64,000 nt of DNA from the NCBI RefSeq assembly GCF_039595395.1, contig NZ_JBCNLP010000001.1:2852001-2916000 (forward strand). Reading direction: 5' to 3'. Origin of the DNA: Novosphingobium sp. Lineage in GTDB: Bacteria > Pseudomonadota > Alphaproteobacteria > Sphingomonadales > Sphingomonadaceae. Both the position numbers and the translations under genes were made by a program. The notes under the pieces are model-generated. The model saw only the letters and a program-made list of their open reading frames with translations. It ran no database searches and was not told the origin of the DNA. How positions within the stretch are numbered: position 1 is the stretch's first letter; every line of letters begins with the position of its first letter. Below are positions 27,080-36,112 of the stretch, one piece after another.

Positions 27080-27598
27080 GTGGTACGCAATCTTATCGCT
27101 ATTCTGGCCGCCGCGCCGGTTGCGGCCATGGTTTTTCCTGTCGCTTCGGGCCATGCTTCGGCGGTTTCGCTGCTGTCGCCGCCGCCCGTGGCAATGCACA
27201 GCGCTCCCAGCGCGCCTCGGGCCGATCTGCGGCTCTATGCCCATACCGCGCACACGGTGTGGAGCGGAACGGGCGATGCATGGGACGCCATCGATCTGTG
27301 CCTCGCCAGCAGCACGGGCCGCTATCGCCTGCGCATCGCCAGCCTGAGCGGCGGCGCGCTGATGGGGCCGGGCAAGCTGCGCTACACGCTGTCGCTAACC
27401 GATGGCGCCGGCGTCAGCCATGATGTGACGCTGCAGGATCAGGTGCTGGTCGCGATCGAGGGGCAAGCCCCCGCCGATGCGACCTGCGACCGGGGGCCCA
27501 ATGCCACGCTGCGCCTGCGCGCGCCGCAGGACGAATTGCTCAAGGGTCAGGCAGGCCGCTACCTCGACAGGTTGCGGCTGGCGATCGACCCTCTCTGA
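27080..27598 (+). CDS. secreted protein, probable minor pilin
   Basis: 172 residues with a signal peptide (VVRNLIAILAAAPVAAMVFPVASGHASA) and a mature part carrying DLRLYAHTAHTVW, IDLCLASSTGRYRLRI and ATCDRGPNATLRLR, two Cys likely forming a disulfide. Beta-rich; size and position between pilin and usher suggest a minor or tip subunit. The GTG start at 27080 is chosen for GGAG 8 bases upstream; the frame is open upstream only as the shadow of the pilin gene. Name is by context, not by recognised family. Confidence 0.65.
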   Translation: MVRNLIAILAAAPVAAMVFPVASGHASAVSLLSPPPVAMHSAPSAPRADLRLYAHTAHTVWSGTGDAWDAIDLCLASSTGRYRLRIASLSGGALMGPGKLRYTLSLTDGAGVSHDVTLQDQVLVAIEGQAPADATCDRGPNATLRLRAPQDELLKGQAGRYLDRLRLAIDPL

Positions 27599-27640
27599 TC
27601 CTCACGGATCTTTTTCACTCTCACTTTTCGCGGGGCACTC

Positions 27641-30313
27641 ATGATCCTGTCGCTGGTCGGGCGTGACCGGATGTCGCGCCGCCTTCCCTTTCTGCTGTGC
27701 GCCGCCTGCTGGGTGGTGACCGCCCAGACGGCGCTGGCGCAGGCTCAGGCTCCGGCGCAACCCGTCGTGCCCCCGGCAACGCCCGCCAACAAGATCAAGA
27801 TGACCGAGCAGACCGCCGGACAGCAGCTGCGCACCCGCGCGCCGACCGGTTTCGAGGACATGTCGAACCAGACCACGACGCTGTTCGACCTGACCTTCGA
27901 GGGTCGCCACATCGGCGCGTTTCAGGCGACCTATCGCGACAACAGCCTGCGCTTCACCGATCCGGCCGCCGTGGCCGCCGCGCTGGGCGACGAGGTGGAT
28001 GCCGCGCGTGTCATCGCCCTGCTGTCCGATCCGCTGCCCACCAATGAGAGCCTGCGCTGCAAGCCGGGCGAAGCGGTCACCTCGGCCTGCGGCATCCTGC
28101 CGCCGGGCCAGTCGGGCGTGGTGGTGCTGCCCGAGCGTTTCGCCGTCTCGCTGTTTCTGGCGCAGAGCTTCTTCAAGACCCGGCCGGTCGAGATCCGTCG
28201 TCTGGGCGCCCCGGTCTCGGGCCCCTCGCTGATCCAGGGCGCGCGCTTCTCGGCGGCGCTGCAGGGCGGCGAGGTGCGCTATGGCGGCATCTTCGACACC
28301 GTTGCCAGCGTCGGGCGCACCGCGCTGGTGGGGCAGACCGTGCTCACCGACACGCAGGGCCTGCGCGAGCAGGAGCTCTACGCCCAGCGCATCTGGTCCG
28401 AGCGCAAGGTGGCCGCGGGCCTGCTGCAGGATCTCAACCTGCTGACCTTCAACAGCTATCGCATCGCCGGCGCCCAGTTCAGCAGCTTCTACCAGACCCT
28501 GATCGACGGCCCCAACGACACGGCGACGCCGCTGGCCATCGTGCTGCCGCAGCGCGCCCAGGTCGAGGTCTATCGCGATGGCGTGCTGGTGCAGGCCGCG
28601 CAATATGACGCGGGTCTGCAGCGGATCAACACGCAGAATTTCCCCACCGGTTCCTACACGGTGCGCATCGTCGCGCGCAACGGCAACACGGTGCTGCTGG
28701 ATGAGCGGCGCAGCTTCACCAAGCTGGCCAACCTGCCCCCGCCGGGCAAGCTGGCCTTCGACCTGCGCGTGGGTGAGCGCGTGTCCGACAGCTATCAGCT
28801 CGGCAGCGACATCGGCACCACGGTCGACAAACAGGCCTTCCTGCCGCCGCTGACCGGCGAGTTTGCCGCCACCGCCTCGGTGCAGCGGCGCATGGGGCGC
28901 TCGCTGGCGCTGGGGGCCAAGGTGCTGATGTTCGGCCCGCGCGTCTATGGCGAAGGCTCGCTGCAGCTCTTTCGCGGCAAGACGCAGGGGATCATCGCGG
29001 GCGGCATCGGCTCGGGCGGCACCTGGTCGGGGCTGGTCAGCGGTCAGGTCGCTTTCCGGAGCACCACCTTCAGCCTGTCGGCCCGCACCACCCATACCGA
29101 CGATCCGCTGGGCGACGCCACCAGCTTCGATCTGCGCACCTATCGCCCCTTCTACCGCTCCGAGGATTCGATCTTCGCCTCGGTGCAGCGCAAGCTGCTG
29201 GGCGGCACGCTGGCGCTCAGCGCCGGTTACACGCGCTCGAGCGCCCTGCCCGACCGCTACACCTATTCCGCGCAGTTCACGCGGCCTGTGCGCCTGCCGC
29301 TGATCGGCGTGGCGCTGATGACCGCGCAGGGCAGCGTCTCCGAAGTGGATCGCCGCTTCACGCTGGGCTTCGCCTTCTATCGTCAGGTCAACCGCCGCAC
29401 CGATGCCGCCTTCAATCTGGGCGGAGAGGTCGCGCACAGCAATGACGGCAGCGTGCGCAACGGCGTCTCGCCGGTGGCCTCGGGCACGATCACCCAGAAC
29501 CGCCAGATCGGCAACACCGATCTGGTCACCCAGTTGGGCGGCTCGACCGATGCGGACAGCAACCGCGTCTTCGCGCTGGCCCGCGCCTCCTCGCAGATCG
29601 GGCAGGCGGATCTGACCGCCCAGTATGAAACCGATTCCGGCGGCACCAGCGACAAGTCGCTGCTGTTCAACGGCCAGACCGGCTTTGCCATCGGCGGCGG
29701 CAGCTTCAAGATCGGCGTGGCCAATCCGGCCAGCGGTCTGGTGCTGGTCAAGATCAAGGCGCAGGACGATGACGGGCGCGCCACCTCCATCCCCTCGCAA
29801 CGCATGGCGGAGCAGCAGGATGACGATGAGGATCATCCCAAGACCCCGATCGCCTCGGGCGGCTATCGCGTCACGGTGGATTCGCGGCCGGGCAATCTGG
29901 TGAAGCCGGGGCAGAGCGTGGCGGTCGGCCTGCCCGCGCTCAAATCCTATCGCGTCGGGCTCAAGCCCGAAGGCGCGCCGCCCTTCGATCTGGAAGCGAC
30001 GGTGCATGAGGTGCCGCTCTATCCGGGCAATGTGGTGCGGCTGGATTATACGGCGCGCGAAATCGTCACGCTGTTCGGTCAGGCGGTGGATGCCAATGGC
30101 CGCCCGCTGCGCAATGCGCGGGTGCAGGCGGGTGACGATCTGATCACCACCGACGATCTGGGCTATTTCACCGTCACCTCGCCACTGGAGGATACGGTGA
30201 CCATCAAGACCGATACCGGCCAGGCCTGCCTTGCCCGTCCGGTCCAGCAGATCATCGGCAAGACCTCGTCCAGCGTGCTGTACCGCGTGGGCAAGCTGGC
30301 CTGCGACAAGTAA
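27641..30313 (+). CDS. CS1/alpha-type fimbrial outer-membrane usher
   Basis: An 890-residue usher, the outer-membrane channel through which chaperone-subunit complexes are assembled. Signal peptide in MSRRLPFLLCAACWVVTAQTALAQ (the ATG at 27671 would start right there; ATG 27641 gives ten more residues). The mature protein has an N-terminal periplasmic domain (about 70-150), a long beta-barrel region with VEVYRDGVLVQAAQYDAGLQRINTQNFP (plug/barrel hallmark) split at about 305-335, and C-terminal Ig-like domains with GQAVDANGRPLRNARVQAGDD. The pattern is of the TcfC/CooC rather than PapC group. No separate large adhesin gene follows. Confidence 0.88.
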   Translation: MILSLVGRDRMSRRLPFLLCAACWVVTAQTALAQAQAPAQPVVPPATPANKIKMTEQTAGQQLRTRAPTGFEDMSNQTTTLFDLTFEGRHIGAFQATYRDNSLRFTDPAAVAAALGDEVDAARVIALLSDPLPTNESLRCKPGEAVTSACGILPPGQSGVVVLPERFAVSLFLAQSFFKTRPVEIRRLGAPVSGPSLIQGARFSAALQGGEVRYGGIFDTVASVGRTALVGQTVLTDTQGLREQELYAQRIWSERKVAAGLLQDLNLLTFNSYRIAGAQFSSFYQTLIDGPNDTATPLAIVLPQRAQVEVYRDGVLVQAAQYDAGLQRINTQNFPTGSYTVRIVARNGNTVLLDERRSFTKLANLPPPGKLAFDLRVGERVSDSYQLGSDIGTTVDKQAFLPPLTGEFAATASVQRRMGRSLALGAKVLMFGPRVYGEGSLQLFRGKTQGIIAGGIGSGGTWSGLVSGQVAFRSTTFSLSARTTHTDDPLGDATSFDLRTYRPFYRSEDSIFASVQRKLLGGTLALSAGYTRSSALPDRYTYSAQFTRPVRLPLIGVALMTAQGSVSEVDRRFTLGFAFYRQVNRRTDAAFNLGGEVAHSNDGSVRNGVSPVASGTITQNRQIGNTDLVTQLGGSTDADSNRVFALARASSQIGQADLTAQYETDSGGTSDKSLLFNGQTGFAIGGGSFKIGVANPASGLVLVKIKAQDDDGRATSIPSQRMAEQQDDDEDHPKTPIASGGYRVTVDSRPGNLVKPGQSVAVGLPALKSYRVGLKPEGAPPFDLEATVHEVPLYPGNVVRLDYTAREIVTLFGQAVDANGRPLRNARVQAGDDLITTDDLGYFTVTSPLEDTVTIKTDTGQACLARPVQQIIGKTSSSVLYRVGKLACDK

Positions 30314-30318
30314 GGCCT

Positions 30319-30419
30319 AGCCCGTTCTCCCGCCCGGTCATCCAACGGCAGTATCCTGTGGGTGGCCGGGCGGGGGAGCGGGCTGGCGCCGCTAAAATCC
30401 GGCTCTTTCGCCGGATTTT
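30319..30419 (-). repeat. family-2 hairpin element, copy B
   Basis: Starts six bases after the usher stop, between the convergent usher and LysR genes. Long hairpin arms at 30319-30343 (AGCCCGTTCTCCCGCCCGG...) and 30360-30384 pair with four T-G positions that become G-U pairs in plus-strand RNA. The loop contains AGTATCCTG, the reverse complement of the CAGGATACT loop core of copy A, so this copy is inverted. A second hairpin, AAAATCCGGC TCTTTC GCCGGATTTT (30394-30419), ends in T-rich sequence and could serve as an intrinsic terminator for both genes. Confidence 0.85.
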
Positions 30420-30439
30420 CAGACAGACGCCTGCCGGTG

Positions 30440-31351
30440 CTATCTTAGACGTTCCGCCAGAAAATCGACGAAGGCGCGGATGCGCGCGGGCGTGCTGACC
30501 CCGCCGACGAACAGAGCATGGATCGCCTCCACATCGCCGGGGTTGAACTCTTCCAGAATGGGCACCAACTGCCCCGAAGCGATCTGCGCCGCCACGCTGA
30601 AATGGCCGACCCGCGCCACGCCGACGCCCGCCGCGGCCAGTTGCCCCAACGTCTCGCCATTGTTGGCCTCGATGTTGCCTTTGACCGTCAGGGCGTAATC
30701 GCGCCCGTCGCGGCGGAAGGGCCAGACCGGCTCGACCCGGCGGAAGTTGAAGTTGAGGCAGTTGAAGCGATAGAGGTCCTCAGGCAGTTGCGGCGTGCCA
30801 TGCTGCTCCAGATAGGCGGGCGCGGCCACTATCACGCGACGCGTTTCACCCAGCTTGCGCGCGGTTAGCGTGCTGTCGGCCAGCGGGCCGAAGCGGATCG
30901 CCACATCGGCCTGCCCGCCCGCCACATCGACCAGCGTGTCGGTCAGCGCGATGTCCACCACGATATGCGGATAGAGCGCCGCGAATTCGCCCAGCAGCGG
31001 CACCACGCAGAGCCGCCCATGCGAGAGCGCGGCATTGATCCGCAGCCGCCCGCGCGGCGCGCCCTGATCGGCGATCTGCTGCTCGGCATCGTCGAGATCG
31101 GCCAGAATGCGCCGCGCCATCTGCAAATAGGCCTGCCCCTCCGCCGTCAGCGTCAGCGCGCGGGTCGAGCGCAGCAGCAGCCGCACACCCAGCCGCGCCT
31201 CGATGCGATCGATCGCCCGGCTGACCGCCGAGGGGCTGAGGCCCAGCAGACGGCCCGCGCCGGAAAAGCTGCCTTCCTCCACCACAGCGGTGAACAGGCC
31301 GAGCGCATGGGCGCGGTCGTCGCTGCCGGTCAGCCTTGCCTCATCGACCAT
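30440..31351 (-). CDS. LysR-type transcriptional regulator
   Basis: A 303-residue LTTR: N-terminal winged helix-turn-helix (about 18-77; FSGAGRLLGLSPSAVSRAIDRIEA and LLRSTRALTLTAEG) and a C-terminal periplasmic-binding-like effector domain (about 105-300). It is divergent from an aldo/keto reductase gene with about 100 bp between starts, the classic arrangement for LysR control of its neighbour. Its ligand cannot be read from sequence. The stop lies just after repeat copy B. Confidence 0.94.
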   Translation of the reverse strand: MVDEARLTGSDDRAHALGLFTAVVEEGSFSGAGRLLGLSPSAVSRAIDRIEARLGVRLLLRSTRALTLTAEGQAYLQMARRILADLDDAEQQIADQGAPRGRLRINAALSHGRLCVVPLLGEFAALYPHIVVDIALTDTLVDVAGGQADVAIRFGPLADSTLTARKLGETRRVIVAAPAYLEQHGTPQLPEDLYRFNCLNFNFRRVEPVWPFRRDGRDYALTVKGNIEANNGETLGQLAAAGVGVARVGHFSVAAQIASGQLVPILEEFNPGDVEAIHALFVGGVSTPARIRAFVDFLAERLR

Positions 31352-31450
31352 CTTTGCCTCCAGCGCAAAAATCCCTTGCGTTCATGGTGACTACTGCTGG
31401 CGCTGCACAGAGTCCATCTATGCGTCAAATATCAAGGCTAGGATCGACTC

Positions 31451-32485
31451 ATGGACTATCGTCAACTTGGCTCCTCTGGATTGCGCGTTCCCGCCCTCAG
31501 CTTCGGCACCGGCACCTTTGGCGGGCAAGGTCCGCTCTTCAGCGCCTGGGGCAGCAGCGATGCCGCCGAAGCGCGGCGCCTGCTCGACATCTGCCTTGAG
31601 GCGGGCGTCACACTGTTCGACACGGCGGATGTCTATTCCGGCGGCGCCTCGGAGGAAATTCTGGGCGAGGCCCTGCGTGGTCGCCGCGATGAAGCACTGA
31701 TCTCCACCAAGACCGCCCTGCCGATGGGCGATGGCCCGCAGGACTGGGGCGCATCGCGCGCAAGGCTGATCCGCGCGGTGGAGGACTCGCTGCGCCGCCT
31801 CGGCACCGATTATATCGATCTGCTGCAACTGCATGCCTTCGATGCCTCCACCCCAGTCGAGGAACTGATGGGCACGCTGGCCAGCCTGATCGATCAGGGC
31901 AAGCTGCGCTATGCGGGCGTGTCGAACTATCCCGGCTGGCAATTGATGAAGGCGCAGGCCATCGCGAAGCAGCATGGCTTGCCGCCGCTGGTGGCGCATC
32001 AGGTCTATTACTCGCTGATCGGGCGCGCCTATGAAAGCGACCTGATGCCGCTGGCCGCCGATCAAGGCGTGGGCGCGCTGGTGTGGAGCCCGCTGGGCTG
32101 GGGCCGCCTGACCGGCAAGATCGGCCGCAACCGCCCCGTGCCCGAGGGCAGCCGCCTGCATGAGACCGAACAGTTCGCGCCCCCGGTCGAAACCGAACTG
32201 CTCTATCGCACCATCGACGCGCTGGAGGAGATCGCGGAGGAAACCGGCAAGACCGTCCCCCAGATCGCCATCAACTGGCTGCTGCGCCGCCCCACCGTCT
32301 CCTCGGTGATCATCGGTGCGCGCAATGAGGAACAGTTGAGGCAGAACCTCGGCGCGGTCGGCTGGGCGCTGACCCCGGAACAGGTGGCCAAGCTCGATGC
32401 CGCCAGCTTCGTGCTGCCGCCCTATCCGCACACACCCTATCACCAGCAGGAGGGCTTTGCCCGCCTGAACCCGCCGCTGGTTTGA
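31451..32485 (+). CDS. aldo/keto reductase
   Basis: A 344-residue NADP(H)-dependent oxidoreductase with a TIM-barrel fold. Starts MDYRQLGSSGLRVPALSFGT (the family N-terminus) and has the catalytic Asp-Tyr region FDTADVYSGGASEEILGEAL, a Lys in ISTKTAL, DYIDLLQLHAFD and the NADP-binding C-terminal SSVIIGARNEEQLRQNL. Closest in pattern to the YajO/Tas-type subgroup. Divergent from the LysR gene and followed ten bases later by an MFS exporter, so the pair is probably a LysR-controlled detoxification operon. Confidence 0.93.
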   Translation: MDYRQLGSSGLRVPALSFGTGTFGGQGPLFSAWGSSDAAEARRLLDICLEAGVTLFDTADVYSGGASEEILGEALRGRRDEALISTKTALPMGDGPQDWGASRARLIRAVEDSLRRLGTDYIDLLQLHAFDASTPVEELMGTLASLIDQGKLRYAGVSNYPGWQLMKAQAIAKQHGLPPLVAHQVYYSLIGRAYESDLMPLAADQGVGALVWSPLGWGRLTGKIGRNRPVPEGSRLHETEQFAPPVETELLYRTIDALEEIAEETGKTVPQIAINWLLRRPTVSSVIIGARNEEQLRQNLGAVGWALTPEQVAKLDAASFVLPPYPHTPYHQQEGFARLNPPLV

Positions 32486-32495
32486 GGAACTACCC

Positions 32496-33659
32496 ATGAA
32501 GATCAACCCCGGCCTTCTGGCCCTCTCCGTCGGCGCTTTCGGCATCGGCGTCACCGAATTTGCCCCCATGGGTCTGCTGCCGGTGATCGCCGGAGACCTT
32601 GGCGTCTCGATCCCCACCGCCGGTCTGCTGATCAGCGCCTATGCGCTGGGCGTGATGATCGGCGCCCCGCTGATGACGCTGACCACCGGGCGCGTGCCCC
32701 GGCGCCAGTTGCTGATCCTGCTGGCCGGGATTTTCACTTTGGGCAATCTGCTGGCGGCGGTGTCGCAGGGCTATGCCATGCTGCTGGCGGCGCGCGTGCT
32801 GACCTCCTTCAACCATGGCGCCTTTTTCGGCGTCGGCTCGATCGTGGCGGCCAGTCTGGTGCCGCCGCAGAAGCAGGCCGGTGCCGTCGCCACCATGTTC
32901 ATGGGGCTGACCATCGCCAATGTGGTGGGCGTGCCGCTGGCCACCTGGGCGGGCGAGCATATGGGCTGGCGCGCCTCTTTCTGGGGCATTGCCGCGCTGG
33001 GCGGCGCCACGATGGTGGCCCTGCGCCTGACCCTGCCCGCGCTGCCCGCCCCCAAAGGCGGCGATGCCGGAGCCGAACTGCGCGTGCTGACCCGCAAGCC
33101 GGTGCTGGGCGCGCTGGCGCTGACCGTCATCGGGTCAAGCGCGATGTTCACCGTCTTCACCTACATCACCCCCATCCTGCGTGAGGCCACCGGCGCCTCG
33201 CTGGGCTTTATCACCGCCATGCTGGTCACCTATGGCGTGGGGCTGACGGTGGGCAACTGGCTGGGCGGCAAATTCGCCGACCGCTCGGTCGACCGCACGC
33301 TGATGGTCACGCTGGCCTCGCTCACCGCGATCCTTGTGGCCTTTGCCCTGACCATGACTCAGGCCCTGCCCACCGCCGTTCTGGTGTTCCTGTGGGGCAT
33401 TGCCAGCTTCGCTCTGGTGCCGCCACTGCAGGTGCGGGTGATGAATGCCGCCAAGGATGCGCCCAACCTTGCCTCGGCGATGAACATCGGCGCCTTCAAT
33501 CTGGGCAATGCCATCGGCGCGGCGCTGGGTGGCGGGGTGATCTCGCTGGGGCTGGGCTATCCCACGGTGGCGCTGGCGGGCGCGGCGGCGGCGGCCTCCG
33601 GGCTGGTCTGCGTGCTGGCCATGCGCGAGGCGCCCCAGCCGGAGCCCCAACCCTGCTGA
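32496..33659 (+). CDS. MFS transporter (AraJ/YdhP-like, DHA1)
   Basis: A 387-residue protein with about 12 membrane helices. The N-terminus LALSVGAFGIGVTEFAPMGLLPVIAGDL is the hallmark of the sugar-efflux/AraJ/YdhP-type DHA1 transporters, followed by PTAGLLISAYALGVMIGAPLM and the R-x-x-R-R loop after helix 2 (TGRVPRRQLL). Usually drug or sugar efflux. Second gene of the aldo/keto reductase operon, so likely regulated by the same LysR protein. Confidence 0.93.
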   Translation: MKINPGLLALSVGAFGIGVTEFAPMGLLPVIAGDLGVSIPTAGLLISAYALGVMIGAPLMTLTTGRVPRRQLLILLAGIFTLGNLLAAVSQGYAMLLAARVLTSFNHGAFFGVGSIVAASLVPPQKQAGAVATMFMGLTIANVVGVPLATWAGEHMGWRASFWGIAALGGATMVALRLTLPALPAPKGGDAGAELRVLTRKPVLGALALTVIGSSAMFTVFTYITPILREATGASLGFITAMLVTYGVGLTVGNWLGGKFADRSVDRTLMVTLASLTAILVAFALTMTQALPTAVLVFLWGIASFALVPPLQVRVMNAAKDAPNLASAMNIGAFNLGNAIGAALGGGVISLGLGYPTVALAGAAAAASGLVCVLAMREAPQPEPQPC

Positions 33660-34013
33660 TCGCCCATCCGGCCCGGAAAGCATAAGCCCATCAAGGGGTC
33701 GGCGCGGCGCGTCGGCCCCTTCATCGCTGCAGGGCGATACCGCCCACCTTGACTTTTCCACAGCTTGAGGCCATATGGACCCTGTCAATGTCGCATGCGA
33801 CCGACTTTGGAAGCCCCACAGAGGCGAAAACCCCCAAGGCTTCCAACCCACTTCCGCCCGGCGCGCCGCAAGGCGATTTCCAGCTTGACGACCGATAAGC
33901 CTGTTCAAGGGGAACCTTGCAGGCTTTCAATGGTTTACAGGCAAAACGCCGCCCATTCACACTAACTCACATGACATATGGCGCCCAAGCGCGCCCCATT
34001 TTTTCGAGATTTG
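33660..34013. other. 354-bp gap after the MFS gene
   Basis: No supported gene. It contains GGTCGGCGCGGCGCGTCGGCCCC (33696-33718), an imperfect palindrome with loop GCG that could end the MFS transcript. The remainder, including an AT-richer run at 33940-33970, shows nothing I can identify. Confidence 0.4.
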
Positions 34014-34154
34014 ATGACAATGATGACTCAACTGATGAACTTCCACCTGCCCCTCCATACCATCGTGGCCGCGCCGCGCCGGGAGCGGGAAACCCCCGCC
34101 GGCACGCTGTCGCAGGCCGAACTGCGGCGCATCGTCGCCGATATGGTGGACTAA
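34014..34154 (+). CDS. possible small protein, 46 residues
   Basis: A short frame starting ATGACAATGATGACT and ending in TAA at 34152-34154. The product MTMMTQLMNFHLPLHTIVAA, then PRRERETPAGTLSQAELRRI, then VADMVD has a helical, acidic C-terminus with TLSQAELRRIVADMVD that reads like a real protein end and has coding-like third-position GC. No ribosome binding site of note (GAG about 8 bases upstream). No known family; it stands alone 216 bp before the sigma factor gene. That following stretch shows no other feature beyond the sigma gene's presumed promoter. Confidence 0.45.
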   Translation: MTMMTQLMNFHLPLHTIVAAPRRERETPAGTLSQAELRRIVADMVD

Positions 34155-34370
34155 GCAGGCTGGCATGGGGCCGGCACAGGCCCCGCCCACCGAATAAACC
34201 GTCATGTCGCCTCCGGGTGACATGTTCCCCATTGCGCCGCGGCATAGCGTTGAAACAGCACGCCTTCATCGATGAGGCCATGCCCATCCGCCGCGCCATG
34301 CGCCAAACTCTCCCAAACTCTCCACGCACAAAGCTTGACAGATCGCCGTCTCTGGCGCCCAGAAAGCAGC

Positions 34371-34958
34371 ATGAACCGCGAGGAAACCCCGCTTGCCGCC
34401 GTGGCCGAGGGCACTCGGGCCGAGAGCACCTTGGCCGAGCCCAATCGGCGGGGGCAGGTTTTGGCGCGGCTGGCGCAGGGCTATGGTCAGGCGCTCCACC
34501 GCTTTTTCGAGCGGCGTGTGACCGTCAAGGCCGATGTCCCCGATCTGGTGCAGGACGTCTATCTGCGCCTCAGCCGGATGCAGGACCCGGCGGGCATCGA
34601 GAAGCCCGAACATTTCCTCTTCGTCACCGCCGCCAATGTGCTCAAGGACAGCGCAAGGCGCGCCGCCGTGCGCGAAACCAGACTTCATGACGAATTGCGC
34701 GACGATCTTGTCCTGCCCAGTTCGGATATTTCCGCCGACCGCGTCTTGGAAAGCAAGGAGGCGGCAGTGCGGCTACAGGCCGTGCTGCTGGAGCTTCCCG
34801 ATCGCAGCCGCGACGTTTTCGTGCTGCGCGTGATGGAAGGGTTGAAAATGGCCGATGTCGCCCGCGCGCTGGGCATTTCGACGCGCGCCGCTGAAAAGCA
34901 TCAGGCGCGTGCCCTTGCGCATGTCGCCGCCGCCTTCAGGGACTGGCGCCATCGCTGA
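34371..34958 (+). CDS. FecI-type ECF RNA polymerase sigma factor
   Basis: A 195-residue ECF sigma factor with sigma2 (about 45-105; ADVPDLVQDVYLRLSRMQDP) and sigma4 (about 135-190; LPDRSRDVFVLRVMEGLKMADVARALGISTRAAEK with the helix-turn-helix). The order sigma, FecR, TonB receptor with STN domain identifies it as the output of a cell-surface signalling relay: receptor to FecR to sigma. ATG 34371 gives the family N-terminus; an upstream extension is not typical. Its 3' end overlaps the FecR start by 38 bases. Confidence 0.93.
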   Translation: MNREETPLAAVAEGTRAESTLAEPNRRGQVLARLAQGYGQALHRFFERRVTVKADVPDLVQDVYLRLSRMQDPAGIEKPEHFLFVTAANVLKDSARRAAVRETRLHDELRDDLVLPSSDISADRVLESKEAAVRLQAVLLELPDRSRDVFVLRVMEGLKMADVARALGISTRAAEKHQARALAHVAAAFRDWRHR

Positions 34959-35916
34959 GGACCCTCTCCTGACTCAGGCGGCGCTCTGGCATGAGCGCAT
35001 GCAGGACCCGAGCGCCGCGACGCAGGGCGCCTTCGCGGCCTGGCGCGACGCCAGCCCCCAGCACGCCGCTGCCTTTGCGCAGGTCAGCGCCGCGCATGAG
35101 CAAGCTGCCGCTCTGGCCGAGGAAAGCCCGCTGCTGGCGCTGCGCCAGCAGACCTTAGCGCGCACCCTGCTGGCCCGGCCCCCGGCACGTCGGCGGCCCG
35201 CGATCGTGGCCGCTGCGGTGCTGGCGCTGGTGGGCACGCCGCTTGCCGCCTACAGCATCCATGCGTGGAATGCCGCGCATACGCAGGCCCCCTCGATCGA
35301 GAGCTTCCACACCGATGTCGGCCAGCAGGCCGATGTCACCCTGCCCGATGGCTCGCTGGTCACGCTCGACACCAACAGCCGGCTGGAGGTGCGCTTTGCC
35401 TCGGGCGAGCGCAGCATGCGCCTCGATGGTCAGGGCTGGTTCCGCATCAAATCCTCGGCCACGCCATGGCGGATCGAGGCGGGCGGCCAGACCTTCACCG
35501 CCGCGCAAGGCAGCTTCGACCTGCGCACCGATCCCGGCCAGCTTCGCGCCTATGCCGACAGCGGGCACCTTGGCGTCGGCGAGGACAATACCGCGCTGAC
35601 ACTGGCACCAGGCCGCCTGTTCGCCCAGCGCGGCGACGACCGGGTGATCCGCGACCTGCCCGATCCCGCCGGCTTCACCGGCTGGCGCGAGGGGCTGCTG
35701 CAGTTCCAGAACGTGCCGCTCAGCGATGCGGTGAGCGAGTTCAACCGCTATCGCCACCATCCGATCCGCCTCAGCGACCCGCGCGCCGGGGCCTTGCGCA
35801 TCTCGGGCGCCTTCCGCACCGGGGAGAGCGCCCGCTTCCTCAGCGCCCTGTCCACCGGCTTCCCGGTGACGCTGCATGATGACGGGCATGAGGGCATCAC
35901 CATCACCGCGCGCTGA
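34921..35916 (+). CDS. FecR-family anti-sigma/sigma regulator
   Basis: A 331-residue single-pass inner-membrane protein. N-terminal DUF4880-like domain with AALWHERMQDP...FAAWRDASPQHAAAFAQV, a membrane helix at about 95-115 (AIVAAAVLALVGTPLAAYSIHAW), then the periplasmic FecR domain with FHTDVGQQADVTLPDGSLVTLDTNSRLEVRF split at about 130-165, and a C-terminal segment with FQNVPLSDAVSEFNRYRHHPI that contacts the receptor STN domain. ATG 34921 is the most likely start; ATG 34855 is possible but lies deep inside the sigma gene. Confidence 0.93.
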   Translation: MSPPPSGTGAIAEDPLLTQAALWHERMQDPSAATQGAFAAWRDASPQHAAAFAQVSAAHEQAAALAEESPLLALRQQTLARTLLARPPARRRPAIVAAAVLALVGTPLAAYSIHAWNAAHTQAPSIESFHTDVGQQADVTLPDGSLVTLDTNSRLEVRFASGERSMRLDGQGWFRIKSSATPWRIEAGGQTFTAAQGSFDLRTDPGQLRAYADSGHLGVGEDNTALTLAPGRLFAQRGDDRVIRDLPDPAGFTGWREGLLQFQNVPLSDAVSEFNRYRHHPIRLSDPRAGALRISGAFRTGESARFLSALSTGFPVTLHDDGHEGITITAR

Positions 35917-36112
35917 AGCCTTGTCCGAACGAGGGTAAAGCTGGCATTCTGACGAGGTTGCATCCTCGCCGATGTGCAGCCATTTCAAACAGGGAAAAGC
36001 CGATCCGAAAAAAATCGGACGGGAATGAGGAAAAGGGGTTCGGGTTTTGGACAAGCCTGCGTCTTGTCCCTTGAAGGCCCCGCATCTGACGGAGCCGCGA
36101 GGGAAGAGGGGA

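Noticed and set aside
27602..30007. An 801-codon open frame on the minus strand
   Set aside because: Antisense to the usher gene, which has a signal peptide and clear family features.
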